From the NCBI RefSeq assembly GCF_042100115.1, contig NC_091275.1, positions 3,100,001-3,164,000 on the forward strand: DNA of 64,000 nucleotides, written 5' to 3'. Position 1 is the stretch's first letter, and each line of letters starts with the position of its first letter. Positions 49,501-58,175 of this stretch are shown here, in pieces. The translations under genes were made by a program, and so were the position numbers. The stretch is from Alternaria dauci. Lineage: Eukaryota; Ascomycota; Dothideomycetes; Pleosporales; Pleosporaceae. The notes under the pieces were generated by a model. It did no database searches. It worked only from the letters and a program-made list of their open reading frames with translations, and was not told where the DNA came from.

Positions 49501-50998
49501 TAAACATTATAATTAAGTTCTACTCTAGAGAACTTCCTTAAGTAGTAGAACACTAGTCTCTACTTCTTATCTAGGTACTACTATAATAATATAGCTCTAA
49601 GTACGTAATCTAACGTATTAGTCTTAACTCGCGTTTCTCGTTTTAGGTTATATATTTCTAGTATAGGTGCCTTAAGGAATATCTACTTAATTCGATTAAA
49701 AGCCTCCTAATATTCCTCGTTCTATTTAAAACTAATTTCCTTCTTTATAATCTTAGAGAGGGGTATCGTAATCTTTAAGTAATCCTTAATAAACTTCTAG
49801 TAGTAGTTAGCAAATCCTAGGAAGGATTGCATATCCTTGACTATTTTGGGCGTTAGCCACTCCTATACAGCCGCTATCTTCTTTAGGTTTATCTTTACTC
49901 CCTCTATAGATATAATAAAGCCTAGGTATTCTGTTTCCTTTATATAGAATTTACACTTCCCTAGCTATAGGTACAGCTTATATTCCTTAAGCTTCCTTAG
50001 CACTTTCTTAATATACTCTATATATTCTTCTAGCATTCCGCTAGTATATACTAGTACATCGTTAATATACGCTATAACGAAGATTCTAAGGTATTTATAG
50101 AGCGCGTTATTAATAACTAACTAAAACGTTACTAGGGCATTTATTAACCTAAAAGGTATTACTATATACTTAAACAGTCTATATTTTATCTTAAACGCTG
50201 TTCTCTATTCGTGTCCTTCCTTAATCCTAATTTAGTAAAATCCTTCCTAAACATTAAACTTTGTAAACTACTTAGCTCCCTAGAGTTAATCTATAAGCTC
50301 CGTAATTAGTAGTAAGGGATATTAGTTTTTCTAAGTAACGCTGTTTAACCTATAGAAGTTAACATATAGTTGCTACTTCCTGTTAGGCTTCTTTATAAAT
50401 AAGATAGGTAAGGCTATTAGGCCTAATCCTAGTTAGATAAATCCCTTCTTTAGATTCTTCTAGATGTACTCCCTTAGCTTAGTATTATGCTTAGGCGATA
50501 TAGGATACATAGGTCCTAGGCTTAACTTTACCCCTTTATCTAGGATAATCTTATAATCCTAATCCTAATAGTCTACTAAATCTATAGCTTTATTTTCCTT
50601 AAAGAGTTCTCTAAACTTATTAGTTTAATACTCTTTTAGTATCTCTAATAGTAAGGGTCCTTCCTTTATAGTTATAACTCGTCTTATCTATATAACTCCT
50701 ACTCTTTAAGGGTCCTTCTTATAGATTCTTATAATCTTATAAGGTAAGATCTTACCGAACCTCCTATCCTAAGTTAAGCTCTAGTCCTTTAGGCTTACTC
50801 TTTAGCGTACTCTAGTAACCTTATATATAAGTTCTCTTCTAAGTATTATCTTTATTTACTAGTTAATAGTAGGGTTATAAGTATCTAGCTAGTTATAACT
50901 AATTAATATATTTAGTCCTCTTAGCTCTATTATATTAATATTTATTTAGTACTCTATACTAGCTATTTATAACTTTATTAATTCGGTTTCTATCTATA
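46577..50998 (-). mobile_element. Older RIP-saturated copy of the Ty3/gypsy element, left part
   Basis: Coincides base for base with the younger element after C-to-T and G-to-A changes. It begins with a 476-bp LTR (46577-47052; first bases TATTACACGGGG) and includes degraded counterparts of the antisense ORF (about 47199 onward), integrase, RT and protease. It stops at the insertion point of the younger copy, a site equivalent to 55416-55420 of that copy. Stops saturate all frames. No target duplication for this older insertion is recognisable (TTAGT left, TATAG right). Confidence 0.92.
50994..50998. repeat. Target site duplication, left copy (CTATA)
   Basis: The five bases directly before the left LTR; identical to 58171-58175 after the right LTR. 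Confidence 0.9.
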
Positions 50999-51474
50999 TG
51001 TTACACGGGGTTAGGCTATACTTCTCTAGGCTCGGTCCGTACTAAGGCGAGGTAGACTAAAGCGGTAGTCCGTGAGGTATCGTATAGAATAATCAGGTGG
51101 AAAAGAGTTATCGTTGTAACCAAAGGATAAACAATACCAATTCTATAAACGATAGAATAACTAGTTGACAATCTGTGTAAGAGATAAACTATTTGAGTTA
51201 ACTACAACAAGTGTAATAATAAGATCTAACACATTCTTATACCCCTTACCTTAGGTCCTGTCCTCCTTACCCTCCCTTCTAAGAGGGAGGCCTAGGAGGG
51301 CCGTGGCCTCCTAATCCTTACTGGCCTCCTAGAGGCTAGGTCTTGGCGGGATGCTATTCCTTTCACGTGATCTGGGCCCCGCCCTAGATCTACTTTCGTC
51401 TAACGTGTCCACCTAATAGTCTTCCTTCATACGACCTGTATGAAAGGGAAGCAATTCCTTGTTACCTTGTAACA
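50999..51474 (-). repeat. Downstream (3') LTR of the younger element
   Basis: 476 bp. Differs from its partner at roughly two dozen sites, nearly all transitions in which this copy has T or A where the partner has C or G, mostly in CpA/TpG context. Confidence 0.95.
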
Positions 51475-51477
51475 TTA

Positions 51478-51489
51478 CCCCCTCTCTTA
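51478..51489 (-). other. Polypurine tract
   Basis: Read on minus, AAGAGAGGGGG stands three bases before the 3' LTR, the expected plus-strand primer site of LTR elements. Confidence 0.7.
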
Positions 51490-51613
51490 GGCGTATCGTC
51501 TCGATACCCTGGATTATCGTTTTCCCGCGCCTAGTCCGGCGGCGGTGGTGGAGGTATAGCTACTCCGGTGGTGTCGTATCCTCTCTTTCCTCTTTTCCTC
51601 ACTTTCCCTGACT

Positions 51614-52258
51614 ATGCCTAAGGTTCAGACTTCTCGACGCGTCCGTACCCAGAACTTGACTTAACAGCGCCAGGCTCGTGCTGACCGTATCCGCCAACAA
51701 GGGAACGAGATGACCTTTCGTTGCAAGCGGTGTGAGGAGAAGAATCTTCGTTGTTTCGTGGACACTGCCTCTGGGTAGTGTGCGGGCTGTATTTTGGTGA
51801 AAGCTGAGTGTAGCTTATTTGTGACTGAGGAAGAGTGGGAGAAGGTTGAGGCTGAAAAGCGCGAGAAGCGCTTGGCGCTTCTTCGAGCTGAGGCCGAGGT
51901 CGCTCAACTTCGGCTGGAAGTGGCAGAGACTGAGGCGCGAGAGCGAGCATTCGCTGATCGAGATCACGCTATTTTGAGTCTTCAGGATCGCGCGAAAGAG
52001 CAAGCCGAGGGGAACTCTGCCCCTGGTACGGACTTTCAACCAACTGAACTATCGCTACCCGGACTGTCGACTGACTTGGGCTGGTTGCAGGATGACGCTT
52101 CTTTCGATCTTTTTTCTGAATTCTTTTCTTCCCTTGAGGACCCGGTCCTCCCTTCTCTGGGTGTTTCCGATGGTACTCACGTACCTGTGACTTGCAGTTC
52201 GTCAAATTTTCTTTTGGTTCCCAAGTGTTCTGGCTCTCTGGCCATCCTAGCCACTTGA
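51614..52258 (+). CDS. Antisense Cys-rich/coiled-coil accessory ORF of the retrotransposon (interrupted by two stops)
   Basis: On the strand opposite to pol, one reading frame runs 214 codons from an ATG at 51614, interrupted by TAA (51662-51664) and TAG (51776-51778). It reads MPKVQTSRRVRTQNLT, a basic segment, then FRCKRCEEKNLRCF, CAGCILVKAECSLFV (CxxC...C...CxxC...C, zinc-finger-like), then a heptad-like helix (EKRLALLRAEAEVAQLRL) and an acidic/aromatic tail (FDLFSEFFSSLEDPVL). It overlaps the 3' end of pol tail-to-tail for 290 bp. The degraded older copy has CAG at the place of the TAG, so that stop is a C-to-T change; the TAA occurs in both copies. A shorter start at ATG 51710 avoids only the first stop. 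Possibly a nucleic-acid-binding or dimerising factor; function unknown. Confidence 0.6.
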
Positions 52259-55200
52259 CCAAGTATTTCCACTGACGACCGATTTTCCGCAGGTCCCTGA
52301 TTTCTTCGACCTCGTACTCATCGTCTTCGAGCTCTATGTCGGTAGCTAGCTCGGCATCTGGAGGTGCTCTTTCCAGGAGTTTCTTGTGAAAGACAGGGTG
52401 GATGCGCATGCCTGGTGGGAGTTGGAGTTTGTAGTTTACGTTACCCATTTCCTCTAGAACCTCGAATGGTCCTATTCGGAGGTTGTCCAGTTTCTTGCTT
52501 GGTCGCTTAGTTTTCAAGTTCTGACGTGACAGGAAAACTTTGTCCCCCTTCTTAAAGGTTGGTCCCTCAATCCTTTGCTTATTAGCCGCCTTGGCTGTCG
52601 TGAGGTTCCTATGAGCTATGTTCTTGCTCAATTCTTCGTGCAGTCCTCGCATCAAGCGGGCTTTGTCGTCTGCACCTACTGCGATACTCTCTATATCTTT
52701 TGGATCTCGATGAGCAACCGGCTCATATCCGTAATTCGCGTAGTGTGGTGAGTACTTAGTCGTCGCAGACCTAGTACTATTGTAGGCCAATTGTGCTGTC
52801 GGCAAGAGTTCAACCTAATTGTCTTGCAGCTTGTTGGCGTACATCCTCAGATACTGTTCCAGTGTCTGGTTCGTTCGTTCCGTCTGGCCATCTGTTTCGG
52901 GGTGGAAGCTAGTCGATAGTTTCTTCTTCACACCCAGCTTTGCCAGGAATGTGTTCCAATACTTGGAAGTGAACAGTTTATCACGATCGGTGATGAATTC
53001 TTCAGGTATCCTATGTTCTGACATAAGTGCCTTGCTGACCTCATACGCGCATTCTTCTGCCGTAATGGTTTCTTCCGTGGGCACAAACTTTGCTCCTTTC
53101 GTGTGACGACACACGATGACTAGGACTGTGTCGCATAATCTTCCGGATCCTGGTTCTAACGACTTCGGGAGCTTCACTATGAAGTCCATTGTTACGCTGC
53201 TCCATGGTCTCGTTGGTGGCGGTAAGGGTTGTAACAGGCCATAGGGCTTATGTCTCTTGGGTTTGTTCTGATGACAAGCCAAACAGTTGCCTAGGACGTC
53301 CTGCACCTTCGCTCGCAAGCGTGGTATCGCAAACACCTTTGATAGTCGCCTGACCATTTCTTCTAGCGATGCATGTCCATACTCTGGGGACTCATGCAGT
53401 TCCTTGATGAGACTCGATCTCATGTGTGGGGGTACATATGTTCGATCGCTTCGAATCATATCTCAGTACTCTCGCTCGTCTTGTAACAGTTCGTCGGAGC
53501 CGTTCTCGTCAGGCTCGAACTGCCAGCTGGCCGCTCTCTGCTGCCACTGCTGCTGAAGTGTTTCTACCCGCTCGGCCACCTTAGCTATCTTAGCTAGTTC
53601 CGGCTGGTTGTAACGTAGTGTGCCATCAGGCATCTTCTTGAACATGGCGTCATGTGGTTCCTTATGATTTTCCTCGCGTAAGTCGGATCTCCTGCTTAAA
53701 GCATCCGCAGCTCCGTTGAGCGTTCCAGCGCGGTGAGTTATCTTGAAGTCGAACTGAGCTAGCATCTCAGCCCATCGGACTTGTCGTCGGTTGAGTTTCT
53801 TCGTTGTCATGAAACCTGCCAAGTTCTGGTGATCGGTAAAAACCTCGATCTGGTGTGGTAGTCCTAGCAAATAGACTTCCCACTGTTCAAAGGCATCGAC
53901 TACTCCTAGTAGCTCCTTATCGTGAACGTCGTAGTTTAGTTCTGCTCCAGAGAACTTTCTTGAGTGGTAGAACACTGGTCTCCACTTTTTGTCTGGGCAC
54001 TGCTGCGACAATACAGCTCCGAGTGCATAATCTGACGCGTCGGTCTCGACTCGCGTCTCTCGCTTTGGGTCGTACATCTCTAGTACTGGTGCCTCGAGGA
54101 ATATCTGCTTGATTCGATCAAAAGCCTCCTGATGTTCCTCGTTCCATTTGAAACCAACTTCCTTCTTCGTGATCTCGGAGAGAGGTGTTGTGATCTTTGA
54201 GTAATCCTTGATGAACTTCCGGTAGTAGTTGGCAAATCCTAGGAAGGATTGCACGTCCTTGACTGTTTTGGGCGTTGGCCATTCCTGTACAGCCGCTGTC
54301 TTCTTTGGGTTCATCTTCACCCCCTCTGTGGATATTATGAAGCCTAGGTATTCCGTTTCCTTCGTGTGAAATTCGCACTTCCCCGGCTGCAGGTACAGCT
54401 TGTATTCCTTAAGCTTCCTGAGCACTTTCTTGACATGTTCCACATGTTCTTCTAGCGTCCCGCTAGAGTATACCAAAACATCGTCGATGTACGCTGTGAC
54501 GAAGATTCCAAGGTACTCGTGAAGAGCGTTGTTGATGACTGACTGAAACGTTGCCGGGGCATTCGTTAACCCAAAAGGCATTACTGTGTACTCGAACAGT
54601 CCATATTTCGTTTTGAACGCTGTCATCCATTCGTGTCCTTCCTTGATCCTGATTCGGTGAAATCCTTCCCGAACGTCGAACTTCGTAAACCACTTGGCTC
54701 CCTGGAGTCGATCCATGAGCTCGGTTATTAGTGGTAAGGGATATCGGTTCTTCCGAGTAACGCTGTTCAACCTTCGGAAGTCGACACATAGTCGCCACTT
54801 CCCGTTAGGCTTCTTTACGAACAAGATGGGTGAGGCCATTGGGCCTGATCCCGGTCGGATAAATCCCTTCTTCAGATTCTTCTAGATGTACTCCCTTAGC
54901 TCAGCATCGTGCTCGGGCGATATGGGATACATAGGTCCTGGGCTTAACTTTGCCCCTTCATCTAGGATGATCTCGTGATCCCAATCCTGATGGCCTGCCA
55001 AGTCCGTGGCTTCGTTTTCCTCAAAGAGTTCTCTAAACTCGTCGGTCTGATACTCTCTTGGTATCTCTAGTGGTAAGGGTCCTTCCTTCGTGGTCGCGAC
55101 TCGTCTTATCCATATGACTCCTACTCTTTGAGGGTCCTTCTCATAGATTCTCATGATCTTATGAGGCGAGATCTTGCCGAACCTCCCGTCCTGGGTTGAG

Positions 55201-55694
55201 CTCTGGTCCTTCGGGCTCACTCTTTGGCGTACTCTAGCAACCTTGTGCACAGGTTCTCTTCTGAGTATCGTCTTCATTCGCCAGTCGATGGCGGGGTTAT
55301 GGGCATCTAGCCAGTCATAACCAATCAACATGTCTAGTCCTCCTAGTTCCATTATGTCGATATTCATTTGGCACTCTATGCCAGCTATCCGTAGCTTTGT
55401 TGATTCGGTTTCCATCCGTATCATGCCGTTTCCATATTCCATGGGTTTCTCGTCGGCTAACAGTACCGATACTGGGTTCTTCTTAACCCGGTAGGGTAGT
55501 TCGTGTTTCTCCACCACTCTGGGTGAGATCATCGTTCGTGCGGCCCCGCTATCTACGAGCGCCTCGATGTTTCGTCCCTGTACAGATACGGTCGTGAGCA
55601 GCTGCTTCACCCGACCATCGGTATCCTGCACCTTCCTAAGGGTCGTTTTAGGACTGCCTTCACCAGCGTGACCCTGTCCCTGGCGGCATCCTAG
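51969..55694 (-). CDS. pol: pol polyprotein: protease, reverse transcriptase, RNase H, integrase, chromodomain; three in-frame stops
   Basis: Single frame from the gag-pol junction down to 51969, broken by TAG (54882-54884), TGA (53463-53465) and TAG (52815-52817). In order: aspartic protease ALVDSGAARTMIS (about 55560), reverse transcriptase with CVDFRRLNSVT, LTNAPATFQ and YIDDVLVYS (about 54480), RNase H entry ETDASDYALGAVLSQQ, integrase zinc region (HESPEYGHASLEEM...CLACHQNK) and DDE core (TMDFIVKLP, FITDRDKLF, HPETDGQTERTNQ), then KYLVKWLGWPESQNTWEP, a chromodomain that targets insertion to heterochromatin in related elements. Translation is expected by -1 frameshift from gag. The stops make this copy a pseudogene in practice; a short basic tail follows the chromodomain. 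Confidence 0.93.
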
Positions 55695-55702
55695 TTTTTT
55701 GA
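55691..55702 (-). promoter_or_regulatory. -1 ribosomal frameshift site at the gag-pol junction
   Basis: Read on minus the end of gag is TCA AAA AAC TAG, containing the slippery heptamer A AAA AAC in the required phase (last two codons AAA AAC) just before the stop. A -1 slip enters the frame that runs into pol without a stop up to the protease. The degraded copy near 58450 keeps the same six-T run. Confidence 0.75.
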
Positions 55703-57631
55703 CTGCTTACCTTTCCTGTACTTAGGAAAGTAGCCTGTGTCATTCTTTGAGCTGTAGTGCGTCAAGCACCTGTCGTCGTAACAGAAGCTCCAATGAATGT
55801 TCTGGTGAGGTATCTCCTCCCTGGTGATCCTCTTCCTTGGTTGAGCCTTCTTGGCCTCGTGAATCTCACAATCTGCTACCTCGCAGATGTTTGATGATAG
55901 GGTGCGATGGTAATAGTCATCCACCTTGTGTGCTTCCTTGAGCTGCTTGCGATGGAAGTCACACCCGTTCCTGCATTGCGTCCATAGAAGTCTGTAGTGG
56001 ATCTCCACTTTCTCTGGTTCGTGTAGATGGCAGATGTCTGCTAGACATTCGTCTGCCCAGAGGTTCAGGTGGCAGCACCGGTCCTGGTCTGTCCTGCAAT
56101 CCTCCTTATCTTGCTTATGGAACTCGCAATTTATCTTACAGTCATACCAACACAAATCCTTGTGATCCTTGGTATCTTCTACTTCGTGGGCTTCTTGGTC
56201 CTCGACCTCAACCATTGGATCATCGAAGTAGGGTTGTTGGTGTATCGCCTGATACCCAATTTCTTCGGCATTCGGGCCGGTAATCATGATTCGTTCGCGA
56301 ACCGTGCATTCGTCGGCGTAGTGTGTCTTGTTACCACATACCCAACACTGGTTGTTGGCTAATCGTTCCATCACGATGGTGCCTTTGACCTTCCAGTCAG
56401 TCTTCTTTGGCTGGCCCATGGTGAGAACTTCGTTGTCCGGTTTAACTCTTGGGACGATTTCGTAGCCTTCCTTATCCTCCAAGCGTGCCTCTTCGTATAG
56501 GTCTAAGTCGCTTAGGTTGTCATCCGGCTCTATCCCGGCCGGGTAAGGCGTGCCTTGTCTGATCATCCGGATCTTGACAGCTGCCTGTTTAACTTGTTCT
56601 TCTTCGCAATCCCTAGCGAAGTGTCCTGTCTTCCCGCATCGGAGACATGCTTTGTTGTCGTAACGCCGCTGGCGTTCTTCCTTGGAGAGACCGTCGTGTC
56701 TTTTACCTCCTCGGGTTTTCTTGTCTTTGGCCTTCTCTTGTACCTTGCCGGTCATGATGGCGTCGCCATCCCTGTCGAATCTACCACGCTGTTTCTTCAT
56801 GTTGGGCAGGTTGGGTCGGAAGTATTTCTTCTGATCGTTTCGTTCCCACAACCTGTTGTCGATACGCGTGGCTAGCTCGATCAGAGCGTGTAGCGTCCCG
56901 GGCTTATCGTGGTGTACAAGGCCGTCCTTGACATTCTCTTTGAGGCCTGCTTCGAATACCGTTCGAAGTGCCGCATCATCCCAATCGATCCGTGCTTGTA
57001 GTTGCTTAAATTCCGCCGTGTATGCCGATACTGACGAGGTCTGCCTCAGGCGAGTGATCTTCTTCTCTGCCTGGTTCTGAGCGTCTACTTCTCCGAAGAT
57101 GCGTCCCATCTCTTGCTTAAACTCTGTCCAACTTGCGAATAAGGTACGGGTTCCTTCTTTGGTGCCCATGTGTTCTGCATCCAGCAGATAATCGTCCACA
57201 TAGGGTTGCATCCAATTGGAAGCCTTATCCTTCATGTATGTACTGGCCATGAGGATCTTTTCCTGGTCGTTGGGTACCTCGTTGTACTCGCAGTACAGGT
57301 CGATGTTGGTGAGAAATACTCGTAGCTTTTCTCGTTCTCCACCGTATTTCTCTGGTGACGCTATCTTGGGTTTCTTTGTAGCAACGGGTCGTTCGTTAGG
57401 GGTCATCATCAGTTGCCCTGCAAGCTGATTGATCATTGCCTGCATCTCAGCAATCTGCTGAGCCTGCGTGGTTGTGTGTTGCCTAAGATTCCTGAGCTCG
57501 GTGACGTTAGGGTTCTCTCCCTCGTCATCGGATGCTTCCAGCATCTCATCATTTTCTGGGGTAGGGCGTGCTGGCGTCGAGGGTCCCTGACCCTGAGCCC
57601 TGTTGTTCTGCGCGTTTCCCTGATGAGCCAT
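55691..57631 (-). CDS. gag: gag polyprotein with two CCHC-type zinc knuckles
   Basis: 646 residues, intact. The structural protein forming virus-like particles and packaging RNA. N-terminal disordered part, helical region with MQAMINQLAGQL, then a capsid-like Retrotrans_gag core (ASNWMQPYVDDYL, FASWTEFKQEMGRIFGEVD). Basic linker, then the first knuckle CLRCGKTGHFARDC (CX2CX4HX4C) and a second, CWVCGNKTHYADEC. The C-terminus has unusual Cys/His pairs (CKINCEFHKQDKEDC, CRNGCDFHRKQ, CEVADCEIHEAK) beyond the ordinary knuckles. Ends KGKQSKN and stop; the heptamer A AAA AAC directly precedes the stop and leads to the pol frame. Start MAHQGNAQNNRAQ follows the upstream LTR after a 63-bp leader. Confidence 0.93.
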   Translation of the reverse strand: MAHQGNAQNNRAQGQGPSTPARPTPENDEMLEASDDEGENPNVTELRNLRQHTTTQAQQIAEMQAMINQLAGQLMMTPNERPVATKKPKIASPEKYGGEREKLRVFLTNIDLYCEYNEVPNDQEKILMASTYMKDKASNWMQPYVDDYLLDAEHMGTKEGTRTLFASWTEFKQEMGRIFGEVDAQNQAEKKITRLRQTSSVSAYTAEFKQLQARIDWDDAALRTVFEAGLKENVKDGLVHHDKPGTLHALIELATRIDNRLWERNDQKKYFRPNLPNMKKQRGRFDRDGDAIMTGKVQEKAKDKKTRGGKRHDGLSKEERQRRYDNKACLRCGKTGHFARDCEEEQVKQAAVKIRMIRQGTPYPAGIEPDDNLSDLDLYEEARLEDKEGYEIVPRVKPDNEVLTMGQPKKTDWKVKGTIVMERLANNQCWVCGNKTHYADECTVRERIMITGPNAEEIGYQAIHQQPYFDDPMVEVEDQEAHEVEDTKDHKDLCWYDCKINCEFHKQDKEDCRTDQDRCCHLNLWADECLADICHLHEPEKVEIHYRLLWTQCRNGCDFHRKQLKEAHKVDDYYHRTLSSNICEVADCEIHEAKKAQPRKRITREEIPHQNIHWSFCYDDRCLTHYSSKNDTGYFPKYRKGKQSKN

Positions 57632-57694
57632 TGTTGAATCTTAATCGGGCTGTCCTGTTGGTTAAACGTCCACTGATATCCAAGGTGGTCAAAG

Positions 57695-58170
57695 TGTTAC
57701 ACGGGGTTAGGCTATACTTCTCTAGGCTCGGTCCGTACTAAGGCGAGGTAGACTAAAGCGGTAGTCCGTGAGGTATCGTATGGAATGATCAGGTGGAAAA
57801 GAGTTATCGTTGTAACCAAAGGATAAACAATACCAATTCTATAAACGATAGAATAACTAGTTGACAATCTGTGTAAGAGATGAACTATTTGAGTTAACCA
57901 CAACGAGTGTAATAATGAGATCCAACACATTCTTATACCCATTGCCATAGGTCCTGTCCTCCTTACCCTCCCTTCCAAGAGGGAGGCCTAGGAGGGCCGT
58001 GACCTCCCAATCCTCACTGGCCTCCCAGAGGCCAGGTCTTGGCGGGATGCCATTCCTTTCACGTGATCTGGGCCCCGCCCTAGATCCACTTTCGTCCATC
58101 GTGTCCGCCCGATGGTCTTCCTTCATGCGACCTGCATGAAAGGGAAGCAATTCCTTGTTACCTTGTAACA
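57695..58170 (-). repeat. Upstream (5') LTR of the younger element
   Basis: 476 bp, starts TGTTACACGGGG and ends TTGTAACA on plus. Less RIP-altered than its partner. The sequence directly inside it, toward gag, does not begin with TGG, so a standard tRNA primer site is not evident. Confidence 0.95.
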
Positions 58171-58175
58171 CTATA
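58171..58175. repeat. Target site duplication, right copy (CTATA)
   Basis: Identical to 50994-50998 on the other side of the younger element. Confidence 0.9.

Larger units (their letters stand above)
50999..58170 (-). mobile_element. Ty3/gypsy chromodomain retrotransposon (chromovirus), nearly intact
   Basis: A 7172-bp element, coding strand minus, with LTRs 50999-51474 and 57695-58170, 5-bp target duplication CTATA, gag, pol with C-terminal chromodomain, and a purine tract beside the downstream LTR. LTR termini are TGTTAC and GTAACA. It lies inside an older copy of the same family. Composition is normal (many CpA/TpG remain), so it has been hit only lightly by RIP, yet pol carries three in-frame stops, making autonomous movement unlikely. 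Confidence 0.96.

Noticed and set aside
51618..51950. 110-codon minus-strand frame beyond the pol stop
   Set aside because: It is the reverse of the antisense Cys-rich frame; the composition (Pro/Gln/Ser) looks like a shadow, so I favour the plus-strand reading.
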